Assembly (NCBI RefSeq): GCF_042676025.1
Contig: NZ_JBHTJP010000035.1
Location: forward strand, 744,001 to 808,000
From: Salinimicrobium gaetbulicola
GTDB taxonomy: Bacteria; Bacteroidota; Bacteroidia; Flavobacteriales; Flavobacteriaceae
Length of the DNA: 64,000 nucleotides
Direction of reading: 5' to 3'
Part shown: positions 33,604 to 43,400 of the stretch, in pieces
How positions within the stretch are numbered: the stretch's first letter is position 1
Layout: each line of letters starts with the position of its first letter
Notes under the pieces: generated by a model
Database searches by the model: none
The model's input: only the letters and a program-made list of their open reading frames with translations
Told to the model about the DNA's origin: nothing
Position numbers and translations under genes: made by a program

Positions 33604-35301
33604 TTAGAACCACTTTTCAACTTCATCCAGTTGAAGTGCGGCAATAGGTAGTTTATTTTTCTTGCGTAGACCGTTCAGCTTCTGGTGTACTTGAGTAGCT
33701 TTCAATTCCTTCAGCTTGGCAACACTTCCGAATTCATGCATCACCGTGTCTACCCACTCGTGTGGAACACCAAGTTTGATGAAATCTTCAGGTTTTGGGG
33801 CGGACGCTTTTTTCTCTGGTTTCATTTGAGGGAAGAACAGTACTTCCTGGATGCTTTGGTTATTGGTAAGGAACATGATCAGCCTGTCCATTCCAATTCC
33901 CAGTCCAGATGTTGGAGGCATTCCGTATTCAAGGGCTCTTAGGAAATCATGGTCAATGAACATCGCCTCGTCATCTCCTTTTTCTGAAAGTTGTAACTGC
34001 TCTTCGAAACGTTCTCTTTGATCAATAGGATCGTTAAGCTCAGAATAAGCGTTCGCGATCTCTTTACCACAAACCATCAACTCAAAACGCTCGGTAAGCT
34101 CAGGATGTTCTCTGTGCTCTTTGCAAAGCGGACTCATTTCTTTTGGGTAATCTGTAATGAAGGTCGGTTGAATGAAGTTGCCTTCACATTTCTCTCCAAA
34201 GATCTCATCGATCAATTTACCTTTCCCCATGGTGTCATCCACTTCGATACCCATACCTTTAGCGGCTTCATAAAGTTCTTTTTCAGATTTTCCTGTAATG
34301 TCAAATCCTGTGAACTGTTTGATCGCGTCTGTCATGGTCACTCTTGCGTAAGGAGCCTTGAAGTCGATCTCATGCTTCCCGAAGGTAGCGGTAGTTTTAC
34401 CGTTTACAGCCGTGGCGCAATGCTCTAAAAGCTGCTCGGTGAACTTCATCATCCAGTTGTAGTCTTTATAAGCTACGTAAATCTCCATTGCGGTGAACTC
34501 CGGGTTGTGAGTTCTGTCCATTCCTTCATTTCTGAAGTTCTTGGAGAACTCATAAACTCCGTCAAATCCACCAACGATCAATCTTTTCAAATATAATTCA
34601 TTCGCGATACGCAGGTATAACGGGATATCCAACGCATTGTGGTGCGTAATGAATGGCCTTGCGGCAGCTCCTCCCGGAATAGATTGCAAGATCGGGGTCT
34701 CCACTTCAAAATAACCTTTGTCATTGAAAAAGTTCCGCATGGCGTTAAAAAGCTTGGTTCTCTTTACAAAGATCTCCTTCACTTTAGGGTTTACCACTAG
34801 ATCGGCATAACGCTGCCTGTAGCGCATTTCAGGATCGTTGAACTCATCAAAGGTTTTACCTTCTTTATCTGTCTTCGGAAGAGGAAGAGGCTTCAGAGAT
34901 TTGCTCAGTAATTGGAAATCCTTCACCATTACGGTCATTTCACCCACCTGGGTCTTGAAAAGTTCTCCTTCAATTCCGATGAAATCTCCTATATCAAGAA
35001 GCTTCTTATAAATATCGTTGTACTTGCTTTTATCCTCACCGTGACAAATTTCATCGCGGTTGAAATAAACCTGGATCCTTCCGTTAGAATCCTGAATTTC
35101 AGCAAAAGAGGCTTTTCCCTGGATCCTTCTGGACATCAATCGCCCTGCGATCACTACCTTTTCACCTTCCTTGAAATTCGCCTTTATGTCGGCAGTGGTA
35201 TGATCTACCGGAAAAAGTGCCGCCGGATAAGGGTTTATGTTCAGTTTGCGCAGAGATTCCAGTTTCTCTCTTCGGATTATTTCCTGTTCAGATAAATGCA
35301 T
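33604..35301 (-). CDS. lysS: Lysyl-tRNA synthetase, class II
   Basis: Charges tRNA-Lys. From the ATG at 35301 (MHLSEQEIIRREKL) it is 565 residues; a longer frame to 35349 includes promoter sequence and is not family-like. The N-terminal OB-fold anticodon domain (VVIAGRLMSRRIQGKASFAEIQD) is followed by the class II core, with motif 2 in FRNEGMDRTHNPEFTAMEIY and motif 3 in GLGIGMDRLIMFL. The C-terminal roughly 65 residues are a Bacteroidota-type extension beyond the usual end. Confidence 0.97.
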   Translation of the reverse strand: MHLSEQEIIRREKLESLRKLNINPYPAALFPVDHTTADIKANFKEGEKVVIAGRLMSRRIQGKASFAEIQDSNGRIQVYFNRDEICHGEDKSKYNDIYKKLLDIGDFIGIEGELFKTQVGEMTVMVKDFQLLSKSLKPLPLPKTDKEGKTFDEFNDPEMRYRQRYADLVVNPKVKEIFVKRTKLFNAMRNFFNDKGYFEVETPILQSIPGGAAARPFITHHNALDIPLYLRIANELYLKRLIVGGFDGVYEFSKNFRNEGMDRTHNPEFTAMEIYVAYKDYNWMMKFTEQLLEHCATAVNGKTTATFGKHEIDFKAPYARVTMTDAIKQFTGFDITGKSEKELYEAAKGMGIEVDDTMGKGKLIDEIFGEKCEGNFIQPTFITDYPKEMSPLCKEHREHPELTERFELMVCGKEIANAYSELNDPIDQRERFEEQLQLSEKGDDEAMFIDHDFLRALEYGMPPTSGLGIGMDRLIMFLTNNQSIQEVLFFPQMKPEKKASAPKPEDFIKLGVPHEWVDTVMHEFGSVAKLKELKATQVHQKLNGLRKKNKLPIAALQLDEVEKWF

Positions 35302-35326
35302 GTTCTTTGTTTCAAATTTCGACTTG

Positions 35327-35334
35327 CAAAGATA
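35327..35334 (-). promoter_or_regulatory. Probable lysS promoter
   Basis: TATCTTTG on the minus strand, 25 bases before the ATG, with a TTG 20 bases upstream (plus-strand CAA at 35355-35357). It supports the start at 35301. Confidence 0.6.
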
Positions 35335-35405
35335 CAGACTAATGGGCAACCAATCAATTGTTTTTTAGCTTGTAACAATTGACTTTTTGTTGCCGTAGAA
35401 AATGG

Positions 35406-35413
35406 TATATTTG
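35406..35413 (+). promoter_or_regulatory. Probable yqaE promoter
   Basis: TATATTTG, an exact -7 consensus match, 9 bases before the small gene's ATG at 35423. Confidence 0.5.
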
Positions 35414-35422
35414 TGCTGAATT

Positions 35423-35578
35423 ATGAGCATCTGGAGAGTACTTCTTTCAATTTTATTTCCGCCCCTCGCTGTGCTTGACCGCGGTTGTGGTTCGGTTTTG
35501 ATCGTGTTGATCCTTACTTTGTTAGGTTGGATCCCCGGGGTGCTGGCGGCTCTTATTATTCTTAACAAGAATAAATAG
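35423..35578 (+). CDS. YqaE/Pmp3 family small membrane protein
   Basis: A 51-residue protein with two hydrophobic segments. It starts MSIWRVLLSILFPPLAVLD and continues with a second helix containing LTLLGWIPGVLAALIIL. The FPPLAV and GWIPGVLHAL-type signatures identify the YqaE/Pmp3/UPF0057 family, which is linked to membrane potential and salt or cold stress in yeast and plants. Here the usual His in the second helix motif is Ala. The gene has its own promoter and lies between lysS (divergent) and lipB (same strand, 41 bases on). Confidence 0.88.
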   Translation: MSIWRVLLSILFPPLAVLDRGCGSVLIVLILTLLGWIPGVLAALIILNKNK

Positions 35579-35619
35579 ATTACATCCTCTGGTTTTCGGC
35601 GGAAGACTTCTTCTTTAAA

Positions 35620-36330
35620 TTGGCAATTACATTGAATAAGAAAATAGAATTTCAGGAACTGGGTCTCAGGGATTATAAAGAAACCTGGAATTACCAACAG
35701 GAATTATTTCAGGCGATCCTCGATCAAAAGATCAGGAACCGAAGGGAAAATACTTCCGAAGAAACCAAAAATCATCTTCTTTTTGTAGAGCACCCTCATG
35801 TATATACCCTCGGAAAAAGTGGGGATATCAAGAACCTGCTGGTTAATGAGGAGCAACTAAAGCAAAAGAACGCCACTTTTTACAAGATCAATAGAGGTGG
35901 AGATATCACCTATCACGGTCCGGGTCAAATTGTAGGCTACCCTATCCTGGATCTTGAAAATTTCTTTTCAGATATTCATAAATACCTGCGGTTACTCGAG
36001 GAAACTATTATTCTCACTTTAAAGGAATACGGTATTGAAGCCGGTCGAAGTGATGGGGAAACCGGAGTATGGCTTGATATAGGCACTCCTTTTGCCCGAA
36101 AGATCTGTGCCATGGGCGTGCGCGCCAGTCGCTGGGTGACCATGCATGGTTTCGCATTCAATGTAAATGCCGATCTTGGTTATTTTGACAATATTATTCC
36201 CTGCGGAATTGAAGGAAAGGCTGTGACCTCCCTCAATGTGGAACTTGGCGTTAAGGAAGTTCCCTTGGATGAGGTGAAGCAAAAAATAAAGAAGCATTTT
36301 TCTGCCCTTTTTGAGGCAGAACTGGTCTGA
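35620..36330 (+). CDS. lipB: Octanoyltransferase LipB
   Basis: Transfers octanoyl from acyl carrier protein to the lipoyl domains of target enzymes, the first step of lipoate synthesis. The core has RGGDITYHGPGQIVGYP, KICAMGVRASRWVTMHG (with the conserved Lys) and the nucleophile region IIPCGIEGKAVTSL. The start is uncertain: TTG at 35620 (236 residues) or TTG at 35632. No ATG fits. The gene ends exactly where the DUF559 cassette's left repeat begins. Confidence 0.95.
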   Translation: MAITLNKKIEFQELGLRDYKETWNYQQELFQAILDQKIRNRRENTSEETKNHLLFVEHPHVYTLGKSGDIKNLLVNEEQLKQKNATFYKINRGGDITYHGPGQIVGYPILDLENFFSDIHKYLRLLEETIILTLKEYGIEAGRSDGETGVWLDIGTPFARKICAMGVRASRWVTMHGFAFNVNADLGYFDNIIPCGIEGKAVTSLNVELGVKEVPLDEVKQKIKKHFSALFEAELV

Positions 36331-36356
36331 CCCCAACCCCCTGAAGGGGGCTAAAT
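36331..36356. repeat. Left flank repeat of DUF559 cassette
   Basis: A 26-bp sequence containing the palindrome CCCCCTGAAGGGGG (36337-36350) followed by CTAAAT. It differs by one base from the copy at 36893-36918, in direct orientation. It starts immediately after the lipB stop. Confidence 0.8.
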
Positions 36357-36755
36357 CATTCTTCTGATTTTGTTTTTAGACGGGCAACCTCCTGTTGAAT
36401 ACGCTCAATTACGTGCTCAGTATTTTCTGAAATATCAACGTTTTGGAATCTTAAAACATGAAGACCCAAACCTTTCATATGTTTGTTCCGCATTTGGTCA
36501 TATTCCCTACTATTTTCTCTTTTTTTGGTGTATTTCACCGTCAGCCTCTATTACGAGTTTCAATTCATGGCAATAGAAGTCAACTATAAATAGACTAATG
36601 GGGTGCTGCCTTCTAAATTTCACATTCAGTTGACGTTTTGAAAGTAAACACCACAGTATTTTTTCCGACTTAGTTTCCCTGTTGCGCAATTTTTTAGCCT
36701 GCTCATGTATAATTGGAGCAGCTCCATAAAACATATTATGAGGATTGTTTTTCAT
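36356..36755 (-). pseudogene. DUF559 (Vsr/restriction-endonuclease-like) gene, frameshifted
   Basis: Two overlapping frames together make one DUF559 protein of about 132 residues. The first (36755-36510) gives EKILWCLLSKRQLNVKFRRQ, ISLFIVDFYC and LVIEADGEIH, the classic DUF559 nuclease-fold motif. The second continues REYDQMRNKHMKGLGLHVLRF. They join if one base is removed from the A7 run (plus-strand T run 36520-36526). DUF559 is related to very-short-patch repair endonucleases and its function is unknown. The stop lies within the left flanking repeat. It may be inactive or a sequencing artefact. Confidence 0.85.
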
Positions 36756-36792
36756 CGGCTATTTATAGCCTTAAGATACCGAAAATTTAAAG

Positions 36793-36806
36793 TCCCCTTC
36801 AGGGGA
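36793..36806. repeat. Internal GC palindrome of DUF559 cassette
   Basis: TCCCCTTCAGGGGA at 36793-36806 followed by TTTAGGGG. It is a reverse-oriented relative of the flanking repeats, upstream of the DUF559 start. Confidence 0.6.
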
Positions 36807-36892
36807 TTTAGGGGTATTTACAGAAAATATAATTTCCTCCGTGAAACTTTTTCTGAACCAATCCAGACCACTTGTTTAATTCGTTTAAGTTG

Positions 36893-36918
36893 CCCCAACC
36901 CCCTAAAGGGGGCTAAAT
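36893..36918. repeat. Right flank repeat of DUF559 cassette
   Basis: A 26-bp direct repeat of the sequence at 36331-36356 with one change (TGAA to TAAA in the loop). The two copies start 562 bases apart and bracket the DUF559 gene and its upstream region. The 36757-36979 interval has no gene. Confidence 0.8.
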
Positions 36919-36979
36919 TTCAAATCTAATTTTAGAGTTACCAGAATGAGTTATGTCCTCTTCAGTAAATTTAGGGGTT

Positions 36980-39451
36980 CTACTGTATCTCGTAGACCAG
37001 TACGCTGTCATCATCCCCTTGAACTACCAGGTCAACATTATTTCCACGGTCTGCATGCGCCAGGTCAACCCTAGAATTCCCATATACCGGAAACCCCGGA
37101 AGCAACTTGCCATTACTGTCAAATAGATACACTTTGTGAGCCTGAGTATCTGTGACACTTACGTAGATCTTATTGTCGAGATAAAAAATTTCTGGAGCGG
37201 TGTATAACCCGAAATCCAGTGAAACCTTATGACCTTTAATAGTAAGGTTGTTTTCTGAAAGTGTCACCAGGCTTTTTATCGTGGCGTCGATCTTATGACC
37301 TTCTGCAAGGCCCAGGTTTTCTTTCTGAACATTTCCTTTCTGACTTATTTTTATTAATTCTCCGGCTTCATTGGTAGACAGGAAACGACTCAGGTATTCA
37401 TACCAGTCATTATCTGAGAAGTTGAATTTTTCCTTGACGGGAACTCTTGTTTTTCCGGTTCTGCTAAGAATATTAAGTTTTCCGGAGGCTTCGGGAACCA
37501 AAATGTAATCTTTGCGTCCTATTCTTAGATGTTTAGGAGAGCGAATGATATTGTCTCCGGCTTTTGAGAAATTGAACCCATTTACACTTCTTCCTTTGCT
37601 GTCATACATATAAAGGTCTCTGTTCTGCACGATCACAAAACGATAATTGCGGTTATTGTCATAGTCAAAAACAGCCAGGGGTTGGGTGATCTCGTCTTTA
37701 AAATTTAGCGGAAACGGCTTAACCGTATTACCTTCCCGGTCAATTACATGAAGCCTGTTCTGGGTGGCAAAAGCAAGCTGGTATCTTCCGTTTTTCAGTA
37801 TATCGATAGATCGTATCTCCCCTAAAATACGCGATTGAAGTTTCTTTTTCCAATAGATCTTTCCGGAAGGAGATATCAAATAAAGAGTATTATCTGTATC
37901 CTGCACCGCTACGTCCATCCCGTTTGTTCTGTGATTCTTAAAAAACACAGGACGGGTTGCCAATGAAGCGCCAAGACTTACACTTGCCATTTGCGAAATG
38001 GGGGTGTCAGCCTCCTGGATACTGCTCTTTGAAAGTACAGCGTGTAAATGCGCATAATCTGACTGATAAATGAACTGAAGCGCGGTAAGCGGGAAGTTCT
38101 TAAAATTCAGTTCTTCAGTGCTCTTTTTGTATTCTTCGGAAATGTTGTTCGAGATCACTTTTTTGAAAGGCTCATTATTTGAAACCAGCAGGAGAGAAGC
38201 TTCGGTGCTCAGGCTTTCCATGGTAGAAGCGTAAGCCTCGCTTTTTGCCAGAACCTGGTCGTTCTGAAAAGCGGTGATGGCCTCTTTTAAGGCTTCGGAA
38301 GTATTTGAAAATAGAATGAACTCGTCCAAATAAATAAAAAAGTTCAGGTCTCCAGGAGATATCAAAGGTTTCAGAAGTTCAGCGAAGACACCGGAATCAT
38401 TGAATTTCAATATAGTTTTTTCGCGGAAATCTTCCACAACTTCCTGCTGTGATGATAAAGCGATCTTTGCAGCCTCTGTGTCTAATGTTCTCACAGTAAA
38501 AATGCTGGAGTTATCCAAATGAATCATTCCAACTTCTGCAGCGGTTTCCAATAATTCCTTTTCCTTGGTCACTTCTTCGGAAACAGCTTCATTTCGAAAC
38601 TTTTTGAGGTTTTGATTCAATTTGCTGAAGTTGTTGAAGGTGGCTGATGTAAAACCTTTAGCGGTAAGTGGAGTAACGGTTGCAATTAGGTTTTGCGCAG
38701 GACCTACTTCTTTAAAAACATTTATAAGATTCGGAAGGGTGTCGTTGGCCGAAGTGATCCCGTTCAGTTTAATGGCCGCCTGGGAAATTTCTGCATCCAC
38801 ACTCGTCCAGTTGCTGAATTGATCCTGAACCTTAAGGTCGCCTTCCGGAAAACATTTTTTAAATACCGGACTCATCCTTTCGTGGTTTAGGAAAATTCCA
38901 GGTTGTTTTGGTGAAGATGCTTTTAGTGCCTTTTGAAAATCGGGAGAATCTTTCAAGGATCCCTTTCCGGAAAGGCTTTCTTCAAGTAAATTTTTGGAAC
39001 TGCTAAAAATAAAGATGCTGTCTTTAGATGAGGCGAAAGCGACCTGGTCTTCTAAAGTGTACTTTTTTATTTGGTATTTTTTAGTGGTGATGGTTTCCAC
39101 CATTTTATTTTGGACAGAATCCAGGTCAAAATCCGGAAGCTGATCGCTTATAAAGGTAAATTCTAACTGGTTGCTGTTGGACAGAGAAAGGGCTAGAAAG
39201 GCCGGGTCCTTGTGAGAAAAATAATCGAGAAGTGAAAGTTTCTCGTTAAGCTCCTTGGGAAGTGGATGTTTCCTGTTCTTCTTTAGAAAAGCATTATTTC
39301 TAAGGTTGCTGAAAAACAGGTCGGGATCCTGTAATTTTAGAATCACCACTGAACTTTCAGGGATAAAATCGATTAGATCTTTAGATTCTGAAGAATTATT
39401 TGCGCATCCGGCGAGGAGGGCCAGGAGTAAGACCGCCAGAAAATTTCTCAT
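36980..39451 (-). CDS. Large lipoprotein, DUF3352-like with propeller-like C-terminus
   Basis: An 823-residue lipoprotein from the ATG at 39451 (signal ending LLAGC, Cys16). Residues up to about 480 have the alternating character of the DUF3352 family (substrate unknown). The last roughly 330 residues contain repeated beta-strand blocks with DTDNTLYLISPSGKIYWKKK, DREGNTV, YMYDSKGRSVNGF and YLFDSNGKLLPGFPV, which resemble PQQ or beta-propeller repeats. It follows rnhB by 29 bases on the same strand. I do not know the function. A surface or periplasmic anchoring role is possible. Confidence 0.75.
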   Translation of the reverse strand: MRNFLAVLLLALLAGCANNSSESKDLIDFIPESSVVILKLQDPDLFFSNLRNNAFLKKNRKHPLPKELNEKLSLLDYFSHKDPAFLALSLSNSNQLEFTFISDQLPDFDLDSVQNKMVETITTKKYQIKKYTLEDQVAFASSKDSIFIFSSSKNLLEESLSGKGSLKDSPDFQKALKASSPKQPGIFLNHERMSPVFKKCFPEGDLKVQDQFSNWTSVDAEISQAAIKLNGITSANDTLPNLINVFKEVGPAQNLIATVTPLTAKGFTSATFNNFSKLNQNLKKFRNEAVSEEVTKEKELLETAAEVGMIHLDNSSIFTVRTLDTEAAKIALSSQQEVVEDFREKTILKFNDSGVFAELLKPLISPGDLNFFIYLDEFILFSNTSEALKEAITAFQNDQVLAKSEAYASTMESLSTEASLLLVSNNEPFKKVISNNISEEYKKSTEELNFKNFPLTALQFIYQSDYAHLHAVLSKSSIQEADTPISQMASVSLGASLATRPVFFKNHRTNGMDVAVQDTDNTLYLISPSGKIYWKKKLQSRILGEIRSIDILKNGRYQLAFATQNRLHVIDREGNTVKPFPLNFKDEITQPLAVFDYDNNRNYRFVIVQNRDLYMYDSKGRSVNGFNFSKAGDNIIRSPKHLRIGRKDYILVPEASGKLNILSRTGKTRVPVKEKFNFSDNDWYEYLSRFLSTNEAGELIKISQKGNVQKENLGLAEGHKIDATIKSLVTLSENNLTIKGHKVSLDFGLYTAPEIFYLDNKIYVSVTDTQAHKVYLFDSNGKLLPGFPVYGNSRVDLAHADRGNNVDLVVQGDDDSVLVYEIQ

Positions 39452-39480
39452 AAATACCACATTTTACACAAAAGTAGCAT

Positions 39481-40080
39481 TTAGAAAGGAAGTTCCAACT
39501 GCTCAGGGAATAGTTTAAAGCTTTTTCGGTGGTATTTAGTGATTCCGTATTCCTTAATGGCTTCCCGGTGTTCTCTGGTTCCGTAACCTTTGTTTTGTTT
39601 CCAGTTGTACATGGGGTATTCTTCATGGATCTTCATCATAAACTCATCGCGGTAGGTTTTAGCGAGGATAGAAGCTGCTGCAATATTTAGGTATTTTCCA
39701 TCTCCTTCTACAATGCATTCATGAGGGATCTGCTTGTAATTATGGAAACGATTACCGTCAACCAGGATGAATTCTGGGGTAGTGTCCAGTTTACCTATGC
39801 AGTGGTGCATAGCCAGGATGGAAGCATTCAGGATATTGATCTGGTCGATCTCCTCCATATATATATGGTGAACAGAATAACAAAGGGATTTGTTTTCGAT
39901 CAGTTTACGCATCTCTGTTCTTTTCTCGGGTGTAAGTTTCTTGGAATCATTGATTACACCTTTTCTGAAGTATTTAGGGAGGATGACTGCAGCGGCCGTA
40001 ACAGGTCCGGCCAGGCATCCGCGGCCGGCTTCATCGGTACCGCATTCGAATTCAAAAGATGTGTGTCGTTTTTTTAACAC
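39481..40080 (-). CDS. rnhB: Ribonuclease HII
   Basis: Removes ribonucleotides from DNA and RNA:DNA hybrids. The 199-residue protein begins at a GTG (40080-40078). The acidic signature GTDEAGRGCLAGPV is at residues 14-27, and it contains LVDGN and AASILAKTYRD, the second and third catalytic motifs. It is probably co-transcribed with the lipoprotein gene downstream. Confidence 0.96.
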   Translation of the reverse strand: MLKKRHTSFEFECGTDEAGRGCLAGPVTAAAVILPKYFRKGVINDSKKLTPEKRTEMRKLIENKSLCYSVHHIYMEEIDQINILNASILAMHHCIGKLDTTPEFILVDGNRFHNYKQIPHECIVEGDGKYLNIAAASILAKTYRDEFMMKIHEEYPMYNWKQNKGYGTREHREAIKEYGITKYHRKSFKLFPEQLELPF

Positions 40081-40454
40081 CGGTTGGGAGAATTAGAGAT
40101 TAATTTGGGATGCGAATTTAATGAACCTTTTATAGAATAAATGATTTTAGAATAAACTCTTGCGGCTTGGTTTAATATTTATATCTCTAAATATGAGAAG
40201 TTAAAGGTACAATGAAAGGTTGATGTCTTTTTTAATTTTAAACAATTTTTAAGATTCTGTATATTTTAAGGGAAAATGTGTTTCGAATTGAATATACCAA
40301 AGAATTTACATCGTTTGAGTCTTATTATTGATAATTATAAATGGCCAGAGGACGGGCTTGTTAAATTTATTAACAAACACTCTGCAATGAATAACTTGTT
40401 TTATTAAGATATTATTAGCACTTTTGGCGTTGGCTAATTCAAATAAATTATAAA
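40081..40454 (+). other. Intergenic leader of the SusC operon
   Basis: 374 bases without a gene. Near the right end, TTG at 40396-40398 lies 20 bases before CACTTTTG (40419-40426), one base off the TAnnTTTG consensus, giving a leader of roughly 20-25 bases to susC. The rest is A/T-rich with no stable stem I can support. Confidence 0.4.
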
Positions 40455-43400
40455 ATGAAAAAAAGATTAAGTGGATTTCTAACACTTTTACTGGTGTTGG
40501 TGGTGCAAATTGGTTTTGCACAACAAAAACAGGTGACCGGGACCGTGGTTGACGATCAAGGTCTGCCGTTGCCTGGGGTAAATGTTTTGGTGAAGGGTAC
40601 ATCTACGGGTGCTCAAACTGATTTTGGAGGGCTTTATACAATTAATGCTAGTCCAGAAGATGTTCTTGTATTTTCTTATGTAGGATTTTTGACAGTTGAA
40701 AGAACTGTAGGTGCTGCTGAGCAAATTGATGTGACCCTCCAAACAGATGCGGCAGAACTTGAAGAAGTAGTGGTCGTAGGTTATGGTACTGCTACAAGGC
40801 AGTCATTTGCGGGAACAGCGACAACTATTGATGCTGAAAATCTTGATGTGAAGTCTTATTCTAACGTTTCACAGGCTCTTACTGGAGAGGTTGCCGGGGT
40901 TAGTGTAATCAATACTTCAGGTCAACCTGGAACTACTTCTACTATTCGTATTCGTGGTTTTGGTTCTGTTAATGGAAACAGAAATCCGTTATATGTAGTA
41001 GACGGTGTTCCGTTTTCAGGAAGTATCAACTCTATTAACCCTTCAGATATTAAAGCTACCACCATATTAAAAGATGCTACGGCAACTGCTATTTATGGTT
41101 CCAGAGGTGCTAACGGGGTGATCTTGATTACTACTAAAAAAGGTGGTACTTTCGGTGAAGATTTTATTGAGGTGGATGTTAAGACGGGTGTTAACTCTCA
41201 GCAGATCCCTCGTTACGATGTAATTAAATCTCCTGAAGCATATATTCCACTTGTGTGGGAAGGAATATACAACAGAGGTGTCCTTACTGGTGCCGCAGAT
41301 CCTGTTGCCTATGCGAATAGCAGGTTGTTCACAGATAACTATATTCCTGCGGGATATAATATGTGGAACGCGACCGCTGCTGAACTTATAGATCCAGAGA
41401 CTCGTATGGTTCGTGATGGTGTGACAAGAAAGTATACACCGCAGAGATATGAAGATTTAGCATTTGATTCTGCGATCAGAACAGAGGCGAACGTTCGTTT
41501 TGGAGGTGGAGATGATAAAACTTCATACTATACTTCTTTTGGTTACCTTAATAATGACGGTTATTCTATTAATTCAGGATATGACCGTTATACTACTCGT
41601 TTAAATGTTTCTTCACAGGTAAAAGAGTGGTTGGAAGTTGGAGCTAATATTGGATATGCATATTCTGAAAGTTTGAACAATGGCCAGATTGAAGGGTCAG
41701 AAAACCTTTTTGAATTCGCAGATAAAATGGCCCCGATTTTCCCTGTATTCTTGAGAGATGATAACGGTGATTTAGTGCCTGATCCTATTTTTGGAGGTAA
41801 CCAATATGACTATGGTTCTGATTCTAAGTTTAGAGCGCGTCCAAATGCTAATAACGTGAATCCTATCGCTTCAGCGTTGTATGATTTTGATGGTACTAAC
41901 AGGCATGAGCTTAATGGAAATTTCTCTTTTGAAATTGGATTGACAGAGCATTTGACTTTTGAATCTAAGTTTGGAGCTCAGTATTCGATGAGTCGTAGAA
42001 AAGTTTTCACTAACCCATTCTATGGAGGTGGGGTTTCTACGGGAGGTGACCTTTTCACTAACGATTTTGAAAGGTTGACAAAAAACTTCTTGCAATTGTT
42101 GAGATATAAGAACCAATTTGGTGATCACTCTTTAGAGGTTTTGGCTGCTCATGAAAGTAATGAATATAAGCTTTCTGAAACTAGTCAGTATAAAGGTAAA
42201 GCTGTTCACCATAATATTTATGAGCTTAATAACTTTGTTGAGAATTTGAGCCCTGCAGAAGGTTATACTGAAGGTCGTACTCTTGACTCATACTTTGCTC
42301 AGCTTAATTATGACTTTTTAGATAAGTATTTCTTGACTGGATCTGTACGTCGCGACGGTTCTTCTCGTTTCGTAAATGAAAAGTGGGGTACTTTTGGATC
42401 TGTTGGAGGTGCATGGGTTGTTAGTAACGAAGATTTCCTAAGCAGTGACCTTGTAACATTTTTAAAGCTTAAAGCTTCTTATGGAGTAATGGGAGATGAA
42501 GCTGGTATTGATTATTATGATGGATATGATACCTTTAACTTAGGTCTTTTAGCCGGTGGAATTTCTATTTCTGCACGTGATAATGGAAATGCTGATCTAA
42601 CCTGGGAAACTTCTAAGATGTTCCAGACCGGAGTTGAATTTAGTTTAGGTACTTTCTTAGATGGAACAGTTGACTACTATATCAAGAATACTGATAACTT
42701 AATCTTTGAACGTCGAGTTGGTCCCTCTGCAGGTATTGCTATTATTACCGTTAATGACGGAGAACTTCGAAATGCTGGTTTAGAATTTAACTTAACAGGG
42801 CATTTAGTAAATACTGCTGATTTCAAATTGGATCTTAACGTAAACGGTGAGATGATCAAAAATGAGATCGTAACAATGCCACTTGAGCCTTCTACAGGAG
42901 AACCTAGAATTCTTGATACTTCAAATACGCCATACGGTTACTCTAAAGGGAGTTCAATCTATGATCTTTATATGAGAGAATGGGCTGGAGTAGATCCTGC
43001 AAATGGTGCGCCTCTTTGGTATCAGTATTTCAATGATTTGAATAGCAACGGTATTTTTGATGATGGTGATGATGCCATTGCTGACATGGTGCCATATTTG
43101 AATGCTAATCCGGAAGCGAATGTTCAAAAGCAAGTGACTGATACTTATGCTAATGCTACGACTAAATATATTGGAAAATCGGGTATCCCTGATGTTCGTG
43201 GTGGTATAAGATTAGGTGGTTCTTTCAAGAGCTTTAATTTTTCTACACAATTTATTTACAGTCTAGGTGGTTACGCAGTAGATTATCAGTATGCTGAATT
43301 AATGAGTGATCGTTTTGGTGCTGCTGGTAACAACTTCCATTCTGACATCCAAAACAGATGGCAGAGACCTGGTGATATCACAAATGTTCCTGCTTTAACA

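Noticed and set aside
35365..35697. 110-codon minus-strand frame over yqaE and lipB start
   Set aside because: It is the shadow of the YqaE gene on the plus strand, which has family motifs and a promoter.
40081..40454. Small gene in the SusC leader
   Set aside because: Only short frames without a signal or family motif; minus-strand frame 40306-40602 overlaps susC.
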